From contig NMRA01000421.1 of assembly GCA_002633005.1 (NCBI GenBank), forward strand, positions 272,542-336,541: a stretch of 64,000 nucleotides of DNA. Direction: 5' to 3'. Made by a program: the position numbers and the translations under genes. Positions 26,001 to 36,077 of this stretch are shown here, one piece after another (the stretch's first letter is position 1; every line of letters starts with the position of its first letter). The notes below the pieces were generated by a model, which had not been told where the DNA came from, ran no database searches, and saw nothing but the letters and a program-made list of their open reading frames with translations. This DNA is from Phoronis australis. Lineage: Eukaryota > Phoronida > Phoronidae.

Positions 26001-28074
26001 TTGAAACAGCAATGAAACCAGCAGCTCGATCAACTAGTTTGGTGATGTGACTCGTGAGCGGTGAAGTGGCATTGCGGACAAGTAATAGGCCTACTGCACG
26101 GGAGCAGGATTGGATCCGTCAGCAAGCACAGCAATGTATCCGCAATATGGAAAAAGTGGCCCGGAGGGGGATATGCATCCATGTCAAGGCAATAGAGTAT
26201 GCGAGACGGAAGAATTTTGTGCACAAGCCTTACCCAGCATTGACTCTAGAAATCGTGAGATATCATCAATATATTCATTTCGGGCTTCCTAAATATGATT
26301 TTTGAAATTGAACAAAGCTGTGCTTTGAATGCCGGACTGAATGCCATCACTTTTATTTGACATAAAGTCTTCAATGAACCTGTCAACGCCAAAAAGCACC
26401 CGACGCATGTTTCCCTGTTCGGAAATGTTTTCCAAAATCAGTCGCCCTTCTCACTATCCCTAAACATGAGAATCCTTTGATTCTTGGGTCTCCAAGTGCT
26501 CCTTTGCGATGAAGACATATAGTTTCTCATGAAAAGGAATATTATGTGCATCTTACATGCGCGCACCCAGGGGGGCTCGGGGCGAGCCCGGTCTGCCTCT
26601 GAGAAACAAAAACTCCGAAAATAGTAGAAAGCGAAACACAAGTCCACTTAACAGGCAGGAACTACCAAGATTTGACGAATGCACAATTCATAGCTCTGAA
26701 CGTACCCCGTGAATCTTAGTAAAAGGTCCACAATCTCAAAAATGCAAGCCCCTCCCCCATTTATAGGCTGGGTGCGCGCATGTCTTACATGATGTACTGA
26801 TCTTGGAAGGGTTGGCCAATCCCGCTATTAAAATGGCATTTTAACCATCTACTCGCTGAAGCCTCGGTCAGTCTGGGCTCGAAAACTTTCATCTGTCATG
26901 AAACTTGAGAGGTATTTGTTTGGTAAGTGAACTTCAGTGGTACGGTGTTTTTTTATATGGTGAACACTGATGTTGACCAGACTGTCTCATCAACTTCTTA
27001 GGGGTGGCTTACCTAAGCGACAGGCTAATCCCACTTAGCGAAGTTGGTGAGGTTTCTCGCCACCTGAGACTTTTAAAAATACAAATCGCCGTTTTGCTAC
27101 AAGTCAACTAGCTTTTCTTCGTCGGCATCTATAGAAACGTACAGTGGGTGACTTCATCTGGAGAACATCAGCTATTTTCGTAGCCTCAAATTCAGTTCCC
27201 TTGAAGCTACAATAATAACCGAAGTCAATGAGATGTAGGCTCCTCCTCTGTAGGGCCGCATCTCGCCTGCAGAGCCAAACCTAAGGTGGTCGGCGTAACG
27301 GTTGCTACTCACCTCTTCTTGCTTGTACAGTGACATAAACTCGACCACCTGGTATGGCACCCAACATACCACGAAGACCACCGTGACCACCAGTACCAGA
27401 ATGGCTACTCTGTTGGCTGACGGTCGCCCACCGGAAACACGTTCCAACGGCTCGATTGACGACATCATATGGCGCAACATACAGATGTAGAAGATGGCTA
27501 TCACCAAGAAAGGAAGCAAGAACCCCAAGGTGAACTGAAACCACGTCCAAAATCTGAAGTATTTTAGTCTGCTCTCCAACGGCCATGACACTCCACAGTT
27601 CGACTTCGAGCTGTAGACGGTGACTCTCCCAAATATCCAAAATGGCGTCGCAATCAGAAGACTTGAAATCCAAATCACAACGCAGGTTACAATAGCTTTG
27701 GTCCTTTTCTGATACTTTAAATATTTTGTCGGATAAGATATAGCGATGAATCTGTCAACGCTAAGTGCAACCATGCTAAAAATACTGGTAAATTTATTCA
27801 TTTCGGACATGACCAGCATGAACTTGCAAAAGAAGGACCCGAACTTCCATGTTTCTGATACCGTAGTGTGCGTTTTAAACGGCAAAGTAAATAGATAGGC
27901 CACGTCAGCGAGCGATAAAGACACAAATAAAATATTGGAAACTGTCCTCATGTGCGAATGACACACAACAACAAGAATAACAAACGCGTTTCCCAAAATC
28001 CCGATAGCGAAAACCAATGACTGCGCAACGATAACTGTTGTATCGAGGTAACTGAAATCCGGTAAGCTGGCCAT
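20045..28074 (-). CDS. Class A (rhodopsin-type) peptide GPCR, copy A, three exons
   Basis: Coding exons on the minus strand are 28074-27313, 22133-21980 and 20226-20045, giving 365 residues. Exon 1 holds TM1-TM6: GN at 28-29 (TM1), LAD at 55-57 (TM2), Cys83 and Cys160 (likely disulfide), DRF at 107-109 in place of DRY, Trp135, Pro188 and CWVP at 237-240. Exon 2 holds TM7 with NPFIY at 294-298. Exon 3 holds helix 8 (RTLFKAVFTKC, possible palmitoylated Cys316) and a Ser/His-rich tail. The NKFTSIFSMVALSVDRF stretch in TM3 resembles somatostatin/opioid/galanin-type receptors. However, the Asp that somatostatin and opioid receptors use in TM3 is Ser here, so the ligand is unknown. There is no N-glycosylation site before TM1. 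Copy B at 32135-36077 has identical exon lengths. The borders were chosen from GT/AG sites and phase. Confidence 0.87.
22705..23140. repeat. 35-bp minisatellite, about 12 units, in GPCR-A intron 1
   Basis: The unit is approximately CTGATTACAACACCCATGTG plus AAACATCTACTTACG. GATTACA recurs about every 35 bases from 22732 to 23118. Variants are mostly single substitutions. The duplicated block B has only about one unit at the matching places (near 33905-33950 and 34595-34640), so the array grew after the duplication. Confidence 0.92.
23826..24110 (+). pseudogene. Degenerate THAP-type zinc-finger gene fragment
   Basis: Reading from ATG at 23826, the frame gives MVKRC, a stop, YGVCKSNSRY, then IHFLGIP and another stop. 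MVKRC-x-YG-x-C-K-S is the usual start of a THAP domain, with the first two Cys of its C2CH zinc site. A shifted frame then gives RWIKLCRRPH (the Trp/Cys part), and another gives KHKYICSK, which matches the HxxxCSKHF end of the domain. Upstream are a CCAAT motif (about 23695) and GCCGCCATTTT (about 23742), as in a housekeeping-type promoter. The stops and frame changes make it non-functional as read. THAP domains occur in host factors and in P-element- and Kolobok-type transposases; I cannot tell which this was. Confidence 0.55.
25229..25720. repeat. Repeat with GCGGCGTAA / TTTACGCC motifs in GPCR-A intron 1
   Basis: Clusters of AATTATTTGCGGCGTAA and its inverse occur at about 25240-25360 and 25620-25720, bracketing about 260 bases of other sequence. 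This looks like the two redundant ends of a short non-autonomous element. It is absent from block B. Exact ends and target duplication could not be fixed by eye. Confidence 0.55.
26559..26782. mobile_element. 224-bp MITE with 8-bp target duplication (hAT-like)
   Basis: TCTTACAT occurs at 26551-26558 and 26783-26790. Between them the segment starts GCGCGCACCCAG and ends CTGGGTGCGCGCATG, so the ends are inverted copies. An 8-bp target duplication suggests hAT. The matching place in block B (about 34825-34860) has flanking sequence without the element, i.e. an empty site. Confidence 0.8.
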
Positions 28075-28108
28075 CGTCGTTTAATTCAACCATAAAGTCT
28101 ATGATACT

Positions 28109-28210
28109 GAGCGGTGCGCGGAGACACTGAGTGGTACGGAGACACTGATCAAGTGGTGCGGAGACGCTGAGTGGTGCGAAGACATCGCCCGTGGTGCGTA
28201 CACACTGATG
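28109..28210. repeat. Short imperfect tandem repeat just upstream of GPCR copy A
   Basis: Units like TGAGTGGTGCGGAGACAC recur about five times. The array begins about 35 bases upstream of the copy-A start codon and is not present upstream of copy B. Confidence 0.65.
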
Positions 28211-31200
28211 CCGGACTTCTCAACTCTTGAGTGATTTTGATAACGCCTGCCTACGTCGCCGTGCCATCTTTGAACTTATCAGGCCGTGACGCTGTGACAA
28301 TACAAAGACGTCAGGCCTCATGCTGATTAAAAAAAAAGTTTCATAGTTTAGTTGCTGTGAGGCCAACTCTTCATTCATTCTTGACTCCATTAAATTAATC
28401 AGTTTCTGCAAAAGCAAAAAACCTGAAGTAAACACGTGGAAAGCGAAAGGGGACATCTATGGCACCCTCAAGAAAATTTATAACGTCAGGACTGAAAACT
28501 TAAAACGTCAGGATCAAAGGTCAGGACCTAAAATTGATCACACCAGAAATTTTTCATGCCAGAAGACCATGCACGTGACCATCGACATTGACCTTTCAAT
28601 GTGATGACACACAAGGAATAACCCGCCGACGGCAGTATAAGTAGTGAAAATGAGGCTGATTTTTCTTCCACATTAAAAACCACTGCACAATTGAACAAAT
28701 TAAGACTAGAATACGACTGAGCATTACAGAGACACAGCTGAGCGTCAATGTCGGCGCATAGTATATGGTCACGTGGTCTCCGGGAATAAAAAATTGTCCT
28801 GGCGTGATTAAATATTTTGACTTAATTTCCAGATGAAGTGTCCAAAATTTGAAATGTTCTCGCTCTCGCCTACGGGGAGGCGCGCATATCCATTACACCT
28901 TCAAGCGTAACAGCGAATTTTGTTAGTGTCATCATAAGAAGTCCACAGTGTCTATGTCACATTCGAGTTACCCTAAAGTTTTGCAATTTCAGTACGTCGG
29001 TTTTCGCTACGGTAATCGAGTCTAAACCGTGACCTAGACGAAAGCTTACGGCTGCGTGGTCGTAAGGCTGTTCTCCGTGTAAACTCTTGTAAGAAAACGT
29101 CGTCGTTATAACACGTCAGTACGGTGGGATGTACTACTGACTTGCAGAAAAACGTAAACCTTTTGCCGAAATATCAGTGGATGGACATCATGTTCTGCAC
29201 ATTTCTCAAATGAATGCGGAGACTGAATGCGTGACAAAGCCAGTCTGGCTGCGGCTAATAAAGCAGGGGAATTTCGAAGTTAATATACATTAGTGAACTT
29301 AAACTAACCAAACAATGGGAGGGGCTGACAGTAGAATTTATTCCTCTGCTTTTAACTCAGTCTGAGGATTCATTCATTCCATCAAATTTAGTCCGCAAGC
29401 GGAAGTCCCTTTCGTGCTTTCATTACTGTAGAGAGCGCCAATGTGAAAAGCCCCTTATATGACCCGGGACATTGTTTCATGAGCTGCTTTGACGTCACTT
29501 ATTATGTTCGGTAGGGTTAGTTTCTTTTTGTGTTCAAATAATACTGAGTAGAGCAGTGATGAGGTTCATAGTTCCAGTATGGGAGAAAGTAGATGGGTGA
29601 ACGTTTGAGTCCCGAATGTGGTCAGTTGAGCCCCGAATGTCGGTGGTCAGTTGAGTCCCGAATGTGGTCAGTTTTTCTCTTTGTTGGTGAATGTATGGCA
29701 AAAATTCTTAACTCATTGAGACAAAAATAACAGCTAAAATTGACATTTTTACATTTTTCGGGGGCTTATTGCATTGCTTCAAATGCTAAAACGAGTTCAC
29801 TACTTGAAATTATACTTGGTGACAGCCGCTACTTAAAGTAAAATAGAACTGTCTGCAAAGTTATTTGTGTTGGGAACTTGAAGGAATAAAATTTACTTGT
29901 CTTCTGTATTGTGTCCCTAGACGAAGATTTTTATTCTTTCATTTCGTCAGATCGCAAGAGTATTGGGCCAAGTAGAACCTGTTGTTACTACCGATAGCCT
30001 TGGGTCTCTCAGTAGATCCAAACAATTCCCGACGCCGATACATAAGCGACCTAACGTTGTGTATTATTTGAGCATCACATATTGCCATGACTCGTCGGAA
30101 CAATTTTCAGTTAAATTAAAAACCGGACGATCGCCGTACAAATAAAAAAGTTCATGTTTTTTATTTTTGCGGCGATCGCCCGCTTTTTAATCATACTGTG
30201 GCCTGAAAAACTGATCTAATTTTCAGTTAGCCTCGAACCCACTACTCAATATTCGTTTGAAAGTATGAATAAAATGCGTCGTCTGTTGTCTTAGCGAAAA
30301 CAAATTGCTGTCTAATCAGAAAGGTAAACAAGGTTTTGGCGAAGCTTCGGCAAGCCGAAGTTCCCCGAATGGGAAAACACTGGACATTACGAAGATACAA
30401 ACAGTTCTGTTCATCGCCATGTGATAGATACCGGTCAGACGTTAGAATGTTACATCACGATGCTTGTAAATTCAGCTTGATTGTAAAACAAAGTTATAAA
30501 ATTTTAGAATACATTAGAATTTCGTTATTCTATGACATCCAGCTATTCACATAGTCTCAGGAATTTTCCCACCATGTTTTGCATGTTGTATGTATTCATT
30601 CTAATGATAATACAGCTCAGTGGAAGTTGTGGAAACGGCGAGTACTTGTAATAAAGATGGAATTTTACAAAACCTTGGTCGTCAATTTTATCCTTAAAAG
30701 TTTTTCTGAGTCCACCTTCAGTGTTATCAGTTTCATTTTGGATGAAATCAGTATCACCAATTGAACGACAAGTCATTTCAAATATTTAATTTTTATTTGA
30801 AAGGAATGAACCCATCTTGTATCCGCCCCTCAATTGTGTACATATTTAACAAATCTTATTCATTTTTACAGTGTCAGATTTTGAATGGTTGTATTTGAGT
30901 TTTAATTTTGAACTTAAATTTGATAGACATTTTAATATCTATTCGTGTGTTATGTAGGTTTTAAATGATAAAATACACGAAAAAGTATATGAATGTATTG
31001 TATTTTTACTTTCTGCTACATTCAGCTTTTGAAATTGCTCTATAGGTAAAGAAGTTGCTTTGTAATGACGGACAGTAAGTCCATTGCGCAACACTAAGGC
31101 GAAAGCGAGTGCGCGTTTCGTATACCAAGTTTCTTGCGAGAAAAGCGAGACCACGCAAGACCACACCAAGTGAAAGTCGAGTGTTTCACCTGCAGTGCAA

Positions 31201-31394
31201 TGCGCATGTTCTATGGAACAACACATATTAAACATTTCTTGCGCGTGTTATCATTTTCAGATTATAGTTTGTCACTCGTATCGGTAACGCTGACAGTAAG
31301 AGATTCATGAAAGTTGATCTTCAGACGGACAGTGTTGATCTTTCTAATGAATGGGTATCAAGTTATTTTAATGATTTTGTTCAGACGACATGTA

Positions 31395-31973
31395 CCCGGT
31401 TGCATGAAACAGTCCCAAATAGGGACTCAACAAACTTCCCTAAATCGGCAACGTATTTGTGGGACATTGAAAACACTGATTGTCCTCTTTTTGAGTCTCA
31501 TGACTGGGTCATTTTTGGCTTTGATACAAATCGAGAGTCAAGTCTACGTTGAATTCTCAATCGCAATTACCGAGTAGGGATGTTTTCATGCAACGCCCCT
31601 AATTTAATGACTAAGTCCCTAATTATTTTGACCGAATTAAAGACTCAGTTTCCAGTTATATTACTATAGAACGTCATTAGTCAGAGAAGAGGTCATAACC
31701 AAGATAAAATGATAGAAAAATACTATACATGTGAGTACAGAACGAAAAAAATATGCAAAACCAGGGGCGGATCCAGAATTTTGAGTTAGGAGGGCAGGGC
31801 AGAGTATTAGCCAGGATTTTGACTGTCAGACATTAGCACCCTCAAACTGCCCAATGGAATCTGGGAGAATATTAGGGGGGCCATGGCCCCCTAGACCCCC
31901 CTCTTAATCCGCCACTGAAAACATTCAGGGAACTTTGTTGAGTCCCTATTTGGAACTGTTTCATGCAACCGGG
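31395..31973. mobile_element. About 580-bp TIR element with a nested 156-bp MITE
   Basis: The left end CCCGGTTGCATGAAACAGTC is inverted at the right end (...TGTTTCATGCAACCGGG); the arms stay similar for about 47 bases. Inside it, 31762-31917 has its own ends, CAGGGGCGGAT and AATCCGCCACTG, with AAAAC on both sides as a likely target duplication. Block A lacks the outer element (compare about 19890), so it inserted in B after the duplication. No coding sequence. Confidence 0.75.
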
Positions 31974-32134
31974 CAATGGAGGTCAGTGCCATTTTACCAA
32001 TGCCCAGTAGAGCTAACTAAATGCCAAACGTTTCTGTAGCGGTAAACCTGTCTAAACTGTGACCTTCAAAACAAAAGTGGGTGTTGTCTCAAGTAAAGAT
32101 CGGTATTGACGTCACAAATAAGTGGTTCGTTTTC

Positions 32135-35100
32135 TCATGGATCTTCTAAGCCAAAGTTTTCTTGGCACGGTGGCGTTTTGTGAGCAGCTCCGGAAGCGTT
32201 ATCGGGCAAACCGCTTGAGGTGGTAGTCTGTAGAAGGTGTGCCGGTGCACCCTCGTGGGAATCCACTTGGACGGGTCTAATGTGACACTTTGTGAACACT
32301 GCCTTGTATATCGTTTCTGAAATAATGAACAAACGTGATGGGTTTGCGGCATCAAAGTGGGCTTGAATTATTTTAGAAAAAACGAAATGCTAAAACTAGT
32401 GTGGTTTACTGCAACGATTGATTTACGCTCTCACATTTTTTCATATTGAATTTGATTTTAGATTTGACATTTATAAATTCATACAGTCGAAATACGGCAT
32501 TTGATTACAGTTATAAATGCATTGGGACCACGGCTGGGACATGCGAAATGGTTTCAGTATTTTTAGGCGCTCCGAATATGTGTTTATATTTTTCATTTTT
32601 ATGTTCCATGCAACGATAAATGTAATTTGTTATAGTCTTTAAAAGTATGGTGTAACATGAAAATACAATATTGGTAATTTAATTCCTGGAAGCAATGCCC
32701 ACTTTGAAATTGACGTAACTCGCACTTTTCTAGACCTTTGCATTTTCTCTTTACAGTAAACTCATGTTTCATAAACTTCAATATTTTCACATAAACTTCA
32801 ATATTTTCACATAAACTGTAATTAATAGGTATGGTGTAGATAGAACTAGGATTAGAAAGGTTTATTTTATGCAGGCCTTGGCCTTATAATACACTTAACT
32901 ACTCTGGTATCATCTGGCGTATTCGTCAGCAAATTACGGCGTACATCAGCAAGGTGTGTAGATAAACTCATACGTGTTAAGTAAATATTCAAACCGAACG
33001 TGAATGAGCGTAAAAGACTGTATGAAAGTTCTTTCCTTTTCCATTTTTTCTACCCCTCCTCCTCCTCCCCCCTACTCCACGCACAAACGCTATGATTTTT
33101 TTAAATGTGTATTCATTTTCCATTACGCACTATACCTTGCGATTTATATAGTATTGGGGTCTTCCCCTTTCCCAGGAATAACCACAAAAATTAATATGGT
33201 TTCTGAGTAAATCAACGCATTGCAAAATCTCACATGCTCTGGGGTCGGTTGGTTGACTCAATGTATAATGAAGAATACTCACTGTAATTTCTACTTCCCA
33301 GACCGTAAATGAATGGATTCACGCAGCTGGAAAACGCCGACAGTATCCTGGCAGCAGTTGCGAGGTTTATGAAGTCGACGATTTCACTCACCTCTGTCAT
33401 ACGTGGTCGCCTACCTTCAGCAAAGGCCTTTGCAAACTTGAATGAATGAAAACAGTAAGAAGTTGCATTTGCAACCACAAAGAGAAAAATTCACTTCACC
33501 ACACGATATTTTTAAAATTACAAATTTCATTAATTGCAGCATGTACAAACAAATCCCTAGATCTCGTGAGTCCTGCTATTCATTAATAACAGTAGGTTAA
33601 GTGGATATGCCAACTTCAGTTGAACAAATTAATATGATCATCATAACAAATAAATGTTATCAGCATAACAAATCAACATGAACATCATTATGATCATGGT
33701 TATGTAGCACCGTATTAATAAGTTATATGCCACGTGGCCATGTCTTTTTAATAAAGTTTAGTAAAAACAAAGTTACAGTTTTGTAGCAAGACAACAGCGT
33801 CAATAACTTGATCAAATTTCTTTTCACAAATGTTGCGATTCTACAGTGAGTTTTTAAATTTTATTTCGTTTTCGATCGTTAAATGTAACTTAACCCATTG
33901 GTGTAAATTTTCATGTGAAACATCTACTTGGGCTGATTACAACACCCATGGGTGCTCTATAAAAAGATCGAAAGCAAGTTTTNGTGCAAATTTATTGAGT
34001 TTTATGTTTGCTATGGACGGCTGAAGTGAAGCACCCGTGGAATTTCAAGTCCGAAGTGTCATACCTTGTAGTATTATATGTAGTGTATTGGGGACGATCA
34101 GAAGCTGAGGACGCCTGTGATTTCACCATGTATTTAAAGGGCTCGCGAAATCGAGGCTGCTAATCTATCACCACTAGTACACGCACGCCCTCTAGTTATG
34201 GTAGATTTTCCGAATAGCCCCATTGCAGCATGTACAAACAAATCCCAAGATCTCGTGAGTCCTGCTATTCATTAGTAACAGTAGGTTAAGTGGATATGCT
34301 AACTTCAGTTGAACAAATTAATATGATCATCATAACAGATAAATGTTATCAGCATAACAAATCAACATGAACAATCATCATTATGATCATGGTTATGTAG
34401 AACCGTATCAATAAGTTATGTGCCACGTGGCCATGTCTTTTTAATAAAGTTTAGTAAAAACAAAGTTACAGTTTTGTAGCAAGACAACAGCGTCAATAAC
34501 TTGATCAAATTTCTCTTCACAAATGTTGCGATTCTACAGTGAGTTTTTAAATTTTATTTCGTTTTCGATCGTTAAATGTAACTTAACCCATTGGTGTAAA
34601 TTTTCATGTGAAACATCTACTTGGGCTGATTACAACACCCATGGGTGCTCTATAAAAAGATCGAAAGCAAGTTTTTAATAAAATGTAACTTAATGATGTT
34701 TTTTACAGAACAGTCTGATGATTACAAATTCATTTACTTTGCAATCCAAAACCTGGTATATTATCCTACTCAGTGATTATCTTCTTGTGTTGCCATATTG
34801 TGCTTTCAGATGTATCTTATGAAAGGGAATATTTTAACATGCATGAGGTGTTAATCTTGGAGGGATTGAACAATCCTGCTATTAAAATCGTATTTTAACC
34901 GTTTACTAGCTGAAGCCTCGGCGCAGTCAGCGGATGAAAACATTCATCTGTGTTGAGGCATATATTGTCCGGTAAATCAGCTTCAGTGGTACGGTGCTTT
35001 ATACCCTGAGCACTGACGGCGACTGGAAACTCACGGCTAGCGAAATGGATGTTTTTTTAGGACCTGAGCCTTTTAAAAATACAAATGGTTTTGCAAAAGG

Positions 35101-36077
35101 TCTACTAGCTCGTTTGGCGATTTTTGCTGGCATCTATAAACACAGTAGGTGCCTCCATCCGTATCACTTCAGGTATTTTCAAGTCGTAGCCTCCAATTCA
35201 GTTCTCTCGAATTCGGACCTTAGTCACGGTCCCGCGGCTTGAGATATATACTATATAGGCACCTCATCTGTAGGCCCACATAGCCGGCAAAAGTGGTCGT
35301 GTGTTTGCTACTCACCTCTTCTTGCTTGTACAGTGACGTGAATTCGACCACCTGGTATGGCACCCAACATACCACGAAGACCACCGTGACCACCAGTACC
35401 AGAATGGCTACTCTGTTGGCTGACGGTCGCCTACCGGAAACACGTTCCAACGGCTCGATTGACGACATCATATGGCGCAACATACAGATGTAGAAGATGG
35501 CTATCACCAAGAAAGGAAGCAGGAACCCCAAGGTGAACTGAAACCACGTCCAAAATCTGAAGTATTTTAGTCTGCTTTCCAACGGCCATGACACTCCACA
35601 GTTCGACTTCGAGCCGTTGTCACTGACTTCCCCAAATATCCAAAATGGCGTCGCAATCAGAAGACTTGAAATCCAAATCACAACGCAGGTTACTATAGCT
35701 TTGGTCTTTGTCCGATACTTCAAAGATTTTGTCGGATAAGATATAGCGACGAATCTGTCAACGCTAAGTGCAACCATGCTAAAAATACTGGTAAATTTAT
35801 TCATTTCGGACACGACCAGCATGAACTTGCAAGTGAAGGATCCGAACTCCCACGTTTCTGATACCGTAGTGTGCGTTTTAAACGGCAAAGTAAATAGATA
35901 GGAGACGTCAGCGAGCGATAAAGACAAAAACAAAATATTGGGAACTGTCTTCATGTGCGAATGACACACAACAACAAGAATGACAAGCGCGTTTCCCAAA
36001 ATACCGATAGCGAAAATCAATGACTGCGTAACTATAATTGTTGTGTCGAGGTAACTGAGATCCGGTAAGCTGGCCAT
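32135..36077 (-). CDS. Class A (rhodopsin-type) peptide GPCR, copy B, three exons
   Basis: Coding exons on the minus strand are 36077-35316, 33436-33283 and 32316-32135: 762, 154 and 182 bases, exactly the exon lengths of copy A, giving 365 residues. It keeps the same class A landmarks (GN, LAD, DRF, CWVP, NPFIY, paired Cys83/Cys160). Against copy A, exon 1 differs at 24 of 254 residues. Twenty-two of these lie in residues 1-155, including a cluster at 150-155 in the second extracellular loop (RVTVYS versus EVSDNG). Helix 8 begins KTIYKAVFTKC. The frame is open and the splice sites are intact, so it appears functional. The different ECL2 could alter ligand preference; that is inference. The introns are shorter than in copy A (about 1.9 and 1.0 kb). 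Confidence 0.87.
33533..34675 (+). repeat. Direct duplication of about 450 bp inside GPCR-B intron 1, with an N
   Basis: Bases 33533-33982 recur at 34222-34675 with few differences (both start ATTGCAGCATGTACAAACAA and end in GATCGAAAGCAAGTTTT). The first copy ends at the lone N (33983). About 240 bases separate them. As at 6598, this is more likely an assembly artefact from allelic contigs than a true duplication. Confidence 0.8.

Larger units (their letters stand above)
17373..28115. repeat. Segmental duplication, block A
   Basis: From GTAGGATTAGTTTC at 17373 onward the sequence is collinear with 29511 onward, with identity in patches through the 3' flank, all three GPCR exons and part of the introns, ending about 40 bases upstream of the GPCR start. 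Block A is about 10.7 kb and block B about 6.6 kb. The extra length in A comes from later insertions: the repeat at 18.0-19.1 kb, the minisatellite, the THAP remnant, the element at 25.2-25.7 kb and the MITE at 26.6 kb. Confidence 0.85.
28075..32134. other. Spacer between the two GPCR copies
   Basis: It holds the copy-A upstream region, about 1.3 kb of unassigned DNA, and from 29511 the left part of block B. A segment of about 760 bases at 29945-30708 is present in B but not in A (compare 17745). A TIR element lies at 31395-31973. I see no exon. Confidence 0.5.

Noticed and set aside
26054-26305. 83-codon plus-strand frame in GPCR-A intron 1 with a basic, Arg-rich sequence
   Set aside because: It looks somewhat protein-like but I recognise no family and it is absent from block B; insufficient support for a gene call.
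27305-27673. Second minus-strand frame of 122 codons within GPCR exon 1
   Set aside because: It overlaps the GPCR reading frame, which carries all class A motifs; this frame has none.
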